Positions 36,682-45,519 of a DNA stretch of 64,000 bases are shown one piece after another. Made by a program: the position numbers and the translations under genes. The stretch's first letter is position 1; the number at the start of each line of letters is the position of its first letter. Source of the stretch: a virus; the IMG/VR virus record IMGVR_UViG_3300025769_000106, positions 1 to 64,000 of that record. One strand, written 5' to 3'. The notes beneath the pieces were generated by a model. The model was not told where the DNA came from, made no database searches, and saw nothing but the letters and a program-made list of their open reading frames with translations.

Positions 36682-38110
36682 CTGCCCACCCCAGTCGTGA
36701 TTGCCATTGTTCTGCATCAAGGATAACGATGTTGTCTCGATACTCCTTCGTAGCCTGAACGGAGAGGGCGAGAGCCATAACCATATCGTCGTGTCCACCA
36801 AGACTTTCCATTCGACCATTGTCGAGCATCGTGAAAGTGGAGAGTTCAGTAAGCAATGTGTTCATCAATCTCAACGTCCCTCCTTCGTCTTTGTAGGGTA
36901 TAATCAGGTGGCCCCGTTCAAAGTGCAGTTGGAGGGTATGAATTAAAGCCTCTTTCTTCATTCGGCTCATATTGAATGGTTTTATCGGAAGATCTCCAAT
37001 CTCGGCAAGGACTTGATTGAACGCCATTGCGAAGTTGTTTGTCTCCAATTCAATGATCACGGGATTGAATCTCGCATTCAATTCGATAATTTTGTCGATC
37101 TGGGAGGAGAAGTCCATTCCCTTTTCATGATGGGTATGAACAATGTGCTTATGCCTGTTCTCATCCATTGCAATAACCATCATGCAGGTGTAATCCGCCT
37201 TTCGATTTGCAGAGATAGCAGGATCCCATCCGATGTAATAATTCAATTCTTGATCCGTCTTCGGATAATAGGAAAGAGCAAGTTGATCGTCTTTGACTTG
37301 ATTCAAAACCTCTTCGGGGAAAAGACTTGCATCGCTTGCAATTGGCTTGCAAAGATACTCTCTTGTGAATGCGATGGAGGTCATGTCATTGCGCCGATTA
37401 TTCAAAGCCTCAAGCGACCAACGCTCTGGAAACAAAGGCTCTCCTGATCTTTCGTTGATCGCGGGGTACTCTCGAACAGCGTAGGACTTCAACTTCTTCA
37501 ATTCGGAATACAGATCCGTGTACGAGAACGGCGTTCCAACAATGCACAATTGCGCGGTGTGGTGAAGAACTGGCAATAATGCCGTGTAAAACCATGACGA
37601 AATGTGCTTAAGTTGGGTTTGTGCTTCACTTGACAATATGTCGTCAAGGACTACAATTTGAGGGTGCGCTCCACGAACTGCCTTTCCAACTGACATAGCG
37701 GAGATCGAGGATTTGTTTGTGAACTTGAACTTCTGCTTCGCCCAACCTCTTTTTGGTTTGAGATGTTGAAGTGCAGGGATTGATTCGATCAATTCATTCA
37801 TTTTTTGCATATGCTCAATTGACTGGTGTTGACTGTGGGAAAAGAACAGAACTTCGGTTCCAGGGTTGTACGCCATTTTCCACAAAAGGTACACTCGATA
37901 AAAAACGGATTTGCCATGATCACGGCTTGCAATGATGCAAGTCTTGCTGTTGTTTTCCGATAAATCATACCATTCTTGGTGGAACTTGGTTAAAATCCAT
38001 GGATTGCGTTGATCGTATTTGCCACAGATCTCTTCAAAGAAGTATTTGAAATCCCGACGACCCATCTCAAAATCGACTTTGGCGGTCAGTTCTTGCATCC
38101 CGTCCGACAT
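36674..38110 (-). CDS. terL: Terminase large subunit
   Basis: 478 aa. ATPase domain: Walker A-like ASRDHGKS (61-68) and Walker B IVVLDDIL (152-159), with the adjoining coupling motif SSEAQT. Nuclease domain of the RNase H-like type: YIGWDPAIS with Asp296, ELETNN with Glu355, and HDDMVMALAL near 450 with the final Asp pair. The enzyme translocates viral DNA into proheads and cuts it. Length is normal for the family. AAGGA precedes the ATG. The next gene appears to begin at GTG inside its last codons. One of the firmest calls in the window. Confidence 0.95.
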   Translation of the reverse strand: MSDGMQELTAKVDFEMGRRDFKYFFEEICGKYDQRNPWILTKFHQEWYDLSENNSKTCIIASRDHGKSVFYRVYLLWKMAYNPGTEVLFFSHSQHQSIEHMQKMNELIESIPALQHLKPKRGWAKQKFKFTNKSSISAMSVGKAVRGAHPQIVVLDDILSSEAQTQLKHISSWFYTALLPVLHHTAQLCIVGTPFSYTDLYSELKKLKSYAVREYPAINERSGEPLFPERWSLEALNNRRNDMTSIAFTREYLCKPIASDASLFPEEVLNQVKDDQLALSYYPKTDQELNYYIGWDPAISANRKADYTCMMVIAMDENRHKHIVHTHHEKGMDFSSQIDKIIELNARFNPVIIELETNNFAMAFNQVLAEIGDLPIKPFNMSRMKKEALIHTLQLHFERGHLIIPYKDEGGTLRLMNTLLTELSTFTMLDNGRMESLGGHDDMVMALALSVQATKEYRDNIVILDAEQWQSRLGWAGA

Positions 38111-38115
38111 TCATC

Positions 38116-39567
38116 TCAATCCTTCTTTCCACGGTTAAGAAGTCGAGCAGCCAAGTCATCGGAGGTCAATTTTTTCTCATCCTTTGCCTCTGTCAAAGGT
38201 TCGGAAAGATCCTTTCCTTGAGCCTCTTTTCGTTCTTGTGATTGCGTTTTTCGACGTTCCTTTCGCTGTGCTTTTTGATTTGCCTTGTATTCATCGATTG
38301 CTTCCATTGCTTCCGAATGGAGAGCCGCATCCATGTCTTCCAAATCTGCCTCAGCATTGTAAAGTTGCGTGTATGCTTCTTTGTTTCCTTCATTGACCAA
38401 CTCAATGACTCGATAAACGTCTTCAGGATCGGGGCGAGATCCCAATCGAGGAACTTCGGTGGTTGGCTTGATCGCTTCTTCAACCTTTTTTGATGGAACG
38501 ATGGTTTTTTCCTTTGGCTTTGCCAAATCAGCCATTGTCATCCCCCCTGTTCCCTTCTTTTTTGGTTTCAGTCTCTTTGATGCCGCTTCTGCCACAGGAT
38601 CTGGTTTGCCTTCAACAGGTTTCATCTCGCTGCTCATTGCTTGGCTCAAACGAGCCTCTGTTGCTTTTTTGTCCTCAGCATCGGAAGGCGGTGTTGGTTG
38701 TTTTGAAGCAGTTGGCTTGGCTTTCTTTCGTTGCATATCCTGCACTATGTCTCTCCTTCTAACGTTGAATCCATGGTATGGGTTTCCTTCTGGACTTGTA
38801 TCATGCATTCCTTCATCACCGATTGCCTCAGCAATGCTTCCCGCCATCAATGGTTTGATCACATTTGCAAGATTCTTGTTTGGCTTTGGTGGCAAACCTC
38901 TCATATCGGATTGCAAAGGTTTCATTTCATTTACGGCTTCAACAACGTCCTCAGTTGGCTCGATGACTTCGGATGCGGGTCTTTCGATTGGACCTGTTGG
39001 AGGTACGAATTCACTTATGTCCTCATAGAGCGATTTCGACTCTCCGTGTTCATCGTAAAGAAAAGCAGATTCAACATCGTCCGTGATCATGCTATGATGA
39101 TAATCCTCAACTGGGATTTGCACAACTTCGCCACTTTTGTAGGCAATATCGATGTGCGGCGTTTCACCGCTTTCAAATCCAGGTGTGATTTCCTCTTCAT
39201 TCGCCATACCAAGTGCGTCCATAGCGGAAACCTCCGCTGGAATGAGCGTTGGCCTACGAGGGGTCAATGTAGCCGTGCGAGGTTCTTCTCTTCTTGTCTC
39301 GGTTGAAGTTGGCCTTCTTCGAGTCGGCCTTCTTCGAGTTGGAGAGGCAGGAGGAGCAGGAGGAGCGGATGATGCAGATCTTCGAGTTGGTCTTCGTCGA
39401 GGAGTTGGCCTGTTTGGATTTACGCCTCGTTGCATATCTTGCATGGCCTTGAATCGCCTCATCATCTCTGGAGCGCGAGCATAGGCTTCTTGACGCCTTC
39501 GTTCACGGCCTCTTCCAAATGCTGATTTCTCAACAGATCTCCACGCGTGATCGAACGATTCAGTCAT
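38116..39567 (-). CDS. Leader-bearing Arg/Pro-rich protein upstream of TerL (483 aa)
   Basis: MTESFDHAWRSVEKSAFG is a clear copy of the leader (F-D-x-A-W-x-x-x-x-K), the only one at an N-terminus outside the accessory block. It is followed by a basic helix and a strongly repetitive Arg/Pro/Thr stretch (PTPRRRPTRRSASSAPPAP, with RRRPTRRRPT repeats at about 52-110), then acidic sequence and a Lys/Arg-rich C-terminus. AGGTGA precedes the ATG. The composition suits DNA binding. Location in the packaging cluster links the leader to virion assembly. No known family. Confidence 0.75.
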   Translation of the reverse strand: MTESFDHAWRSVEKSAFGRGRERRRQEAYARAPEMMRRFKAMQDMQRGVNPNRPTPRRRPTRRSASSAPPAPPASPTRRRPTRRRPTSTETRREEPRTATLTPRRPTLIPAEVSAMDALGMANEEEITPGFESGETPHIDIAYKSGEVVQIPVEDYHHSMITDDVESAFLYDEHGESKSLYEDISEFVPPTGPIERPASEVIEPTEDVVEAVNEMKPLQSDMRGLPPKPNKNLANVIKPLMAGSIAEAIGDEGMHDTSPEGNPYHGFNVRRRDIVQDMQRKKAKPTASKQPTPPSDAEDKKATEARLSQAMSSEMKPVEGKPDPVAEAASKRLKPKKKGTGGMTMADLAKPKEKTIVPSKKVEEAIKPTTEVPRLGSRPDPEDVYRVIELVNEGNKEAYTQLYNAEADLEDMDAALHSEAMEAIDEYKANQKAQRKERRKTQSQERKEAQGKDLSEPLTEAKDEKKLTSDDLAARLLNRGKKD

Positions 39568-39571
39568 TCTT

Positions 39572-40492
39572 TCACCTTCGGAGATTGTGTGTTGTATTTC
39601 GCTCTTGAATTGATTTACGGATCAGCAATGTGCTTGAGAGTCGATCATGAGAGGTCATAACAGGAGACATTCCCATTGAACGTTGATTCATGCGACCTTG
39701 GGCTTGATCGTATCGCTGAGTCTGTTGTTGCGATTGTTGGTTGGCTTTCCGTCGAGCAATTCCACCTGTGGATCCGAATTGTGATGTTAAGCCCAAGGTT
39801 CCAATATCAGCGATCTTACCCATCAATGAGCGGTTCTTCATGTAAGTCTTCTCCTCGGCTCCTTTTCCGCCTTGGAGTGTTTGCATATCCTGTCCCGCTT
39901 GGAATTGTTGAGCCATCCCTTGGACTTGCGGATTCAATGTGTTTGTAGTCGTTGTTTTGACTTCTTGCGGAGATCCATCTGCATTCAAGGTTGTCGTGGT
40001 TTTCTCATCCACCGTATCAGGCACAGCGGGGTTTCCATTGGCTCCACCTGCGCCCGTGGTGTCAACGACATTTGTTGCAGGAGCCTGTTGAGTCGCTTGA
40101 TCGGCAGGAGGCGCAGCAGGTGCAGCGGGTGTTTGCCGTGCAGCCATTTCATCGGCCACGTTTTGAACTTCTTCTTTTTTAGGCCCTCTTTGTGCAGGAT
40201 CCACACTTGTTCCATCTGGGAAAGGTGCGCCAGCCATCTGTGAAGTTGATTCTTGGCTTGCTGTCGTGGGAGTACCTCGCTCAAGGTTTTTCATATCCGA
40301 AGCGAGTCTTTTCTTTGCAAACCGACCCGCTCTCTTTTGCTCACCAACTCTTCTTGATTGACCGTAGGACATCCCCTGACTGATTGAACGGCCCAGATTT
40401 GCGAGAGGATTGGTTTCCCTGCCGATGATTCCTGGCAACGCCTTCTCAACACCTTGCTCATTTAATCGTGCTTGTAAAATTAAATCATTCAT
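39572..40492 (-). CDS. Low-complexity virion-like protein (306 aa)
   Basis: Gln/Ala/Thr/Pro-rich throughout, with segments like PAAPAAPPADQATQQAP (about 125-141) and TTTTLNADG; a basic N-terminal region (QKRAGRFAKKRLAS, about 50-63). ATG after GGTGATG. No globular domain or known motif. Position between the 631-aa protein and the leader-bearing 483-aa protein. Likely disordered; function unknown. Confidence 0.65.
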   Translation of the reverse strand: MNDLILQARLNEQGVEKALPGIIGRETNPLANLGRSISQGMSYGQSRRVGEQKRAGRFAKKRLASDMKNLERGTPTTASQESTSQMAGAPFPDGTSVDPAQRGPKKEEVQNVADEMAARQTPAAPAAPPADQATQQAPATNVVDTTGAGGANGNPAVPDTVDEKTTTTLNADGSPQEVKTTTTNTLNPQVQGMAQQFQAGQDMQTLQGGKGAEEKTYMKNRSLMGKIADIGTLGLTSQFGSTGGIARRKANQQSQQQTQRYDQAQGRMNQRSMGMSPVMTSHDRLSSTLLIRKSIQERNTTHNLRR

Positions 40493-42380
40493 CGAACATC
40501 ACCTTTACCGTTTGAATTTCATCGTGTCGTAGGCTGAATGATTTAGCAAGGCTATTCCAATCTCCTCGACTGTGAACAATTGTGATGATGTCGCTTGGCG
40601 GTCGATTCATTTGATTTGCAACCGCATTGACATCAGTCATGGAATGGATCGAGAGTTTTGGAGTTGAGATCTCCTCCTTTGCAATCCTCATTTGGACATC
40701 CTCAAGCATATTTTTGAGGACAGTCTCATCATCGTCATCGTCGGATTTGCTGAAATTGGGGAACATGGATTCAAAGTGGTATCCCAATGTATTCAACAAT
40801 CGACCCATGCGGTTAGTCTCCCCTGACATTCTCGACGCAGACGGTTGTGGGGCATAAGCGTTGGGGATTGGAATTGGATTTGGGCGAGGATTTTGGCGAG
40901 GAATCCCTGCTGCGTTCATGTGAACATTTGCGGGTGGAGGGGGAGGAGCAGGATTGATCGGTGGAGGGGGAGGAGCAGGTGTTGCATCTTCTGTTGAGAC
41001 AACTGGTTGAGTTGAAGCAACTGGTTGACCTCCAACACCTGGCTGAGGTGGCCTCATTCTTCCTTCGGTGTTTAGATCTGGCTGTGGTGTAGCAGGGGGT
41101 GCAACTGGAGAAGGTATTGCCCCGCCTGGAGGAATTTGTGCATTTGGATCAACCCATGTTGGCGGTTTGCCGTCCCTCATTTCCTGTGCATGGATTGCTT
41201 GCAAAATTCGATTCCTTGAATTGCCCTTGTAGTTGCCACTATGAGCATCTGCAAATACCGAAGCAACTGTTTCATCATCCCATCCGTGATGTTGCTTCAA
41301 ACCTGCAATTGTCTTTCGATCCGTTGGCATTGGATTGCTCTTATTTCCGTGATAGACTCGATTTGAATCATACTTGCCACTAAACGCAGGACTTTCCCTA
41401 AGTTCAGGATGCAAGAATTGATCAAAACCAATACTTGGATCAGAGGCCATGTCGGAGACTTCTGCAACTTGTTGAGCAGCCATGTCTTGTAGGCCAGTAT
41501 CGGAGTATTTTCCGTACTCGATCCCACCAGTATGGCGAAGACCTGCAAATTTACGGAAACGAGGCATTTGCTTTAATTTCTCAAGAGCCATCATTTGCAG
41601 TTGATCCATTGGAACACCAGGGTTTTCATTTTTCAAATCGATGACGGCTTGACCAAGAGGGAATTTGAGGTTTGAGTCTTTGAAATACAATGTATCAGTA
41701 TGCAAAATACCTGGGCGGATTTCCTTGCTTGGCGTAGGAGCCTTGACTTCTGGATGACGTTCATGTCGTTCCTGTTGCAATCCTTGCCAATATGGTCGAG
41801 CATATGATTCGGGTTTCTGTGTGTTCTTACTCCGATATTGCGTGATCAGTTGTCCAAATTTGTCATGTGTATTCCCGTCTTGAGCATATCCAACAACAGA
41901 AGCCGTCCAAGCATCTGCAACCTTGAATTTTCTCCTTTGTTGTGGATCGGAAACAAACGCATCGGGAATAGGGATAAATTGATGCCCTGATGCATCCGAA
42001 CGTTGTTGATTGATCACATTGGTTCGTCGAATTGCATCATTGATGATGGGCGCACCAGCCTCCATTGCTTTGATGAAAGCAAATTGCCAACGCTGTGGCT
42101 TTTGAGGATCTGGACCTTCATTGACAATGTTGGCGATGGAAGAATCAACCAATCCTCGTTCAATCGCAATTTTGACAGCATCAGCCTCAACACCCGTAAA
42201 GGCGTCATGATCCAAGTCATGATGGCTTTCTTGCAAATTTGCAAACCCATCGGCCACGTTATCCGAACCAAGCATTGCGTTGATGAAATCATAAATGTTG
42301 AATACGCCATCTCCTTTACGGATCACAAATTGATCAAGATCGACCCAAGGCATACCATCACCATCAATACTTTCCAACAA
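40485..42380 (-). CDS. Large protein with proline-rich linker (631 aa)
   Basis: Start uncertain: TTG at 42380 or ATG at 42353. The N-terminal 330 residues are regular with a repeated acidic/aromatic character. A linker at about 420-520 is Pro/Ala/Gln rich with PPPPPINPAPPPPP. A compact C-terminal domain at about 540-631 starts with an acidic DDDDDE and a helix and ends in short beta/helix segments (IITIVHSRGDWNSLAKSF). No enzymatic motif. Part of the packaging cluster, consistent with an internal virion or scaffold protein. Confidence 0.6.
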   Translation of the reverse strand: MLESIDGDGMPWVDLDQFVIRKGDGVFNIYDFINAMLGSDNVADGFANLQESHHDLDHDAFTGVEADAVKIAIERGLVDSSIANIVNEGPDPQKPQRWQFAFIKAMEAGAPIINDAIRRTNVINQQRSDASGHQFIPIPDAFVSDPQQRRKFKVADAWTASVVGYAQDGNTHDKFGQLITQYRSKNTQKPESYARPYWQGLQQERHERHPEVKAPTPSKEIRPGILHTDTLYFKDSNLKFPLGQAVIDLKNENPGVPMDQLQMMALEKLKQMPRFRKFAGLRHTGGIEYGKYSDTGLQDMAAQQVAEVSDMASDPSIGFDQFLHPELRESPAFSGKYDSNRVYHGNKSNPMPTDRKTIAGLKQHHGWDDETVASVFADAHSGNYKGNSRNRILQAIHAQEMRDGKPPTWVDPNAQIPPGGAIPSPVAPPATPQPDLNTEGRMRPPQPGVGGQPVASTQPVVSTEDATPAPPPPPINPAPPPPPANVHMNAAGIPRQNPRPNPIPIPNAYAPQPSASRMSGETNRMGRLLNTLGYHFESMFPNFSKSDDDDDETVLKNMLEDVQMRIAKEEISTPKLSIHSMTDVNAVANQMNRPPSDIITIVHSRGDWNSLAKSFSLRHDEIQTVKVMFDE

Positions 42381-43872
42381 GTCCTATCTCAGTTGCGGCT
42401 TGCCTGTCAATAAAACGATATGGGGGTTCACCTTTCACATGACTCGTTGTGGCTCCTTCTGGAGATGATGCTTCATCACCATTTACAACAGATCCAACTT
42501 TTGCTGCGTTATCGAGTTCAGGAGTAGCCTTTGTCAATTTGTTGAGTTTCCTCATCAAAGCCTCAATTTTCCTTTTCATGTTCATGAATTCCGATCTGGT
42601 GATTGATGCCAAACCGCCTTTTGATTTGGCAAGTAGCGGGTCGCTCGTTCCTAAAGGATCTCCTGCTGCATCTCGACTTATGCGTTTTGGCTTGGTGCTT
42701 GTACCCATGCGGGAAACAGTAGGGAGTTTTGTCGATGTACCTTTTGTTCCACCAATCGTCATACCCAATTTACCAGTTCCTCTGGTGTCGGCGTGTTGAG
42801 TCAATCCACGTGGCAATGATCCCTGCGCCCTTCGCATTCGTTCGTATGCTTTCTTTCGCTCCCATGCCACAGGATCTCGAAGACGAAGAGGAATGCCCTC
42901 CGACCTCGTTGCCCCCAGATTCCTAAGAGCGTGGCTACGAACATTTGGATGGAATGCTTGATGCCTCGACTCTCGATCAAGTTGAAGTTGAACCGCTGCA
43001 CTTCTTCGCTTTGTTGCAGATTTTGGTTGCCGTCCACCACGGGCAGACTTTACACCCTTCTTGCCACGCTTTTTCCTACGCTTGTTCTTTTTCTTAGCCT
43101 TGCGCTCCTCTTCATCGGATTCTTCATCATCGGTATAACGTCGCCCCTTGTATTTGCGCCGAGCCTTCAAAATACTGTCATACGCAGTATCAAACGGATT
43201 ATCTTCACTTGTGTTCTTTTCCTGCCATTCATGATCGAAAGGCATCATGTCTTGCATTCTTTGAGCGTATTCCTCTTGCCCTAGTTTCATTGCAACAGTC
43301 TTCTCGCCTCTTGCTTTAGCAGCACAAATAGCGCATTGGCGTTTTTTCCGATTGTGGACAGTCTCAAATGGATCGATTGAAAGTTTTCTCCCACAATCAT
43401 CGCATCGAACATAATTGTCAAAAATGCTTTTTCCAAGCATGAAAGGGACAACAGAGTTTTGAGTTCCAAATTTAACATTCGGCCCCTCACTACGAACCGA
43501 ACCAACATTTGCACCAGCAGAGAGTCCCATCCCTCCTCTGTTCATGTCAACCATTCCTGATTCAAGCATTCGTTGCTCTTGCTCCATCATTGGAGATCGC
43601 CCCAATACATCGTCAATCTTTTCTGGTTTGATGCTCACATGAGGGATCTTTGCGGCCAATTCATCAATTGCTCTTTGACGACGCTTTTGTGGATCTTGTT
43701 GATCATGACTCTCCCCATCTTCTGGAGTTTGTCGAGAATGGTGAGATAGACCATCTCCGTCCTCATTTGGATTTATGTCATGATCGAGGACTTCACGTGG
43801 ATTAAATCCGCCCGTGAATTCTTGAGTTCGAGGAGTCCACAACAACGGCTCTCTTGGATTACTTACGACCAT
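42364..43872 (-). CDS. Basic protein with zinc ribbon and internal leader copy (502 aa)
   Basis: Residues 1-110 are polar and His/Asp/Pro rich. A zinc-ribbon-like pair follows, CDDC (157-160) and CAIC (180-183). At 226-237 it reads PFDTAYDSILKA, almost the family leader (Trp replaced by Tyr). This is followed at once by a very basic tract (RKYKGRR, then KKKNKRRKKRGKK at about 260-280), apt for binding DNA. The C-terminal half is Arg/Thr/Gly rich with an ending of MNMKRKIEALMRKLNKL (coiled coil) and a polar tail. GGAGG upstream. Part of the packaging cluster, perhaps a head-internal, DNA-binding protein. Confidence 0.7.
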   Translation of the reverse strand: MVVSNPREPLLWTPRTQEFTGGFNPREVLDHDINPNEDGDGLSHHSRQTPEDGESHDQQDPQKRRQRAIDELAAKIPHVSIKPEKIDDVLGRSPMMEQEQRMLESGMVDMNRGGMGLSAGANVGSVRSEGPNVKFGTQNSVVPFMLGKSIFDNYVRCDDCGRKLSIDPFETVHNRKKRQCAICAAKARGEKTVAMKLGQEEYAQRMQDMMPFDHEWQEKNTSEDNPFDTAYDSILKARRKYKGRRYTDDEESDEEERKAKKKNKRRKKRGKKGVKSARGGRQPKSATKRRSAAVQLQLDRESRHQAFHPNVRSHALRNLGATRSEGIPLRLRDPVAWERKKAYERMRRAQGSLPRGLTQHADTRGTGKLGMTIGGTKGTSTKLPTVSRMGTSTKPKRISRDAAGDPLGTSDPLLAKSKGGLASITRSEFMNMKRKIEALMRKLNKLTKATPELDNAAKVGSVVNGDEASSPEGATTSHVKGEPPYRFIDRQAATEIGLVGKY

Positions 43873-44302
43873 TTTTCAGCCTCCTTCGTATTGCTCGATA
43901 GCACATATCGATTTCATTCCCCAATGTCATGTACCATTGGCACAATGTTGGGGTCTTTGCGTATGATTTGGACATTGGAATCATTGCCTGTTTCAAACCG
44001 CTGATCACTTGAGTTGCATCCAAAAGAGCAACACATTCTGCTTTTGAGTTTGCCCGAAGCACCTTCAAATCCTCAAACAACATTCGGCAAACGATAAGTG
44101 AGCCGTACACTTCTCCAACGATATGATCTGGATCGGAGATGCCGTGGTCAAGAATACTGTCATGCCACATTTTTACAACAGCATCAACAGAATGGCAATA
44201 ACTTATCGCCTCTTCAATTGTGATGGTTTCTTTGCTAATATCGGAACGCAATACTTCGTCATGAGGCGTACCTCGAAGCATCAATTTGTGTAGCGTCTTC
44301 AT
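43859..44302 (-). CDS. Helical protein of unknown function (147 aa)
   Basis: ATG at 44302 overlaps the previous stop (ATGA) with GGGGTGATG upstream; an in-frame ATG at 44350 is less likely. All-helical appearance with MWHDSILDHGI, LIVCRMLFEDLKVLRA and a basic C-terminus RAIRRRLKNGRK. Contains several Cys but no paired motif. Between the zinc-finger protein and the 502-aa disordered protein of the packaging cluster. No family recognised. Confidence 0.7.
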   Translation of the reverse strand: MKTLHKLMLRGTPHDEVLRSDISKETITIEEAISYCHSVDAVVKMWHDSILDHGISDPDHIVGEVYGSLIVCRMLFEDLKVLRANSKAECVALLDATQVISGLKQAMIPMSKSYAKTPTLCQWYMTLGNEIDMCYRAIRRRLKNGRK

Positions 44303-45009
44303 TCGCTCATCACCCCTGCGGCGATTAGCCTTGATTTTATTTGCGACCATTCGGTTGGAGATTTTTCAACGAAATACTCCTGCATGACTGTAAGAACTGA
44401 AACAGATTGCCGATCATCGATTGATTCAGCCTTTTCCATCCATTTTGCAAGTTCGAGAAGAGTATCACGAATTTCCCGATGTCCTTTGAAGACTGTTTCA
44501 ACATCCCTCATATTGACAATTTCATCCTCGTCATCGAATTGATTTTCAACATGATCAAGGACACGCCCCATGAGCCGATCCAATCGATTGAGATTCTTTT
44601 CAACTCGTTGCAATGATTCATGGACACTTTTCATGGCCGAAGGCAATGCATCAATGGAAACGTGTTGCTGGATAATTGGTTTGGTGTGTTTTTCCATATG
44701 ATTTGAAATAACGCTACTGGCTATATCCAACTCTGTTGCAAAATCGTCAATCCCCGCATGGCCTTCCAGGATAGCAGCCTCAATCTCTGCTCTGTTCGGA
44801 TCCGTACACAAGGGGCAATCATGGTTGCTGTTGTTGTAGTATTCGCCCGAATGACGACGCATATGGCGGTGTGATGTTCCATCCGCCCATTGATTCAATC
44901 GATCAATCTCTTCGACATCATGGATGCCTTTGCGAATCATTTCTTCAAACGAATCTCGATCTGGATGTTGACAGAACGGGCAATTCTTCCGAGTCTGCCG
45001 CCCTGCCAT
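44299..45009 (-). CDS. Tandem zinc-finger DNA-binding protein, candidate small terminase
   Basis: 236 aa from an ATG at 45009 (GGAG upstream). Two repeats of C-P-x-C...H-x(3-4)-H: CPFC...HRHMRRH and CPLC...NHMEKH. In each the intervening helix reads I-x-x-x-I with an acidic start and a V-x-x-[SI] helix resembling a recognition helix. A coiled-coil region (about 125-165, ESLQRVEKNLNRLDRLMGRVLDHV) follows. This layout resembles phage small-terminase-like proteins annotated on C-x-x-C/H motifs, and it lies a few genes upstream of TerL. Identification as the small terminase is inferred. Confidence 0.55.
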   Translation of the reverse strand: MAGRQTRKNCPFCQHPDRDSFEEMIRKGIHDVEEIDRLNQWADGTSHRHMRRHSGEYYNNSNHDCPLCTDPNRAEIEAAILEGHAGIDDFATELDIASSVISNHMEKHTKPIIQQHVSIDALPSAMKSVHESLQRVEKNLNRLDRLMGRVLDHVENQFDDEDEIVNMRDVETVFKGHREIRDTLLELAKWMEKAESIDDRQSVSVLTVMQEYFVEKSPTEWSQIKSRLIAAGVMSE

Positions 45010-45032
45010 ACTCTGCTCCACACGCCCTGCCC

Positions 45033-45254
45033 TTAATTGGATTTGTCATGGTTTTTGTGTTGATGGCAACGATTGTTGTATTTTTTAGATCCTGCGCTTT
45101 GACACGGCTTGCCCGATTTTGTTATTGCGCCACACTTTGTTTTCTTACCAAGAATGATCTTGACATCATCCAAATCAAAATCGCCATCGCCGTCTTGATC
45201 GAAACGTCGAAGAATCGGACTGTATGGCAACGGATTGTATGCTCGAAGCCCCAT
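45033..45254 (-). CDS. EF-hand plus Cys/His motif protein (73 aa)
   Basis: A start at the ATG 45254 avoids overlap with the preceding gene; a TTG at 45299 would add 15 residues. Residues 19-30 are a textbook EF-hand calcium loop, DQDGDGDFDLDD, with Asp/Asp/Asp at the coordinating positions and a hydrophobic residue at position 8. The C-terminus has CGAITKSGKPC (41-51) and RCHQH (62-66), like the short C-x(9)-C...C-x-x-H modules found in many phage proteins. Probably binds calcium and zinc; role unknown. Confidence 0.65.
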   Translation of the reverse strand: MGLRAYNPLPYSPILRRFDQDGDGDFDLDDVKIILGKKTKCGAITKSGKPCQSAGSKKYNNRCHQHKNHDKSN

Positions 45255-45267
45255 ATTCCTTGAGGCA

Positions 45268-45519
45268 TTACCGAAAGGAGGCAAATTGTCGAACCGCAAC
45301 CGAGAGGGTGAACATCAGCCCTAAAGCCCCCAAAAGAACTTGACCAGAAGTCAATGAACTCCCCTTCCAAATCAGCATCACAAACAATGCCAGCATGAAT
45401 GATAGAATGTAAATCATCGTTGCACTTTCGACCAGCATTTTGTTTGGACTCAATAACTCAACGGTCTGCCCGTACATATTCGTTTGATTTGGTGATCTGG
45501 ATTCATCTTCTTGTATCAT
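45268..45519 (-). CDS. Small membrane protein, two helices (83 aa)
   Basis: A polar N-terminus of about 28 residues (QEDESRSPNQTN) is followed by two hydrophobic segments (MIYILSFMLALFVMLIW and VLLGALGLMFTLSVAV) and a short tail. The ATG overlaps the previous stop (ATGA). Holin-like topology, but similar topologies are common among unknown phage proteins. Confidence 0.7.
   Translation of the reverse strand: MIQEDESRSPNQTNMYGQTVELLSPNKMLVESATMIYILSFMLALFVMLIWKGSSLTSGQVLLGALGLMFTLSVAVRQFASFR

Noticed and set aside
38459-39306. Two long plus-strand frames (189 and 191 codons)
   Set aside because: They mirror the Arg/Pro-rich 483-aa leader-bearing gene; their composition is explained by its biased codons.
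45033-45299. TTG start for the EF-hand protein at 45299
   Set aside because: It has no Shine-Dalgarno and a 32-base overlap; the ATG at 45254 is more economical, though not proven.
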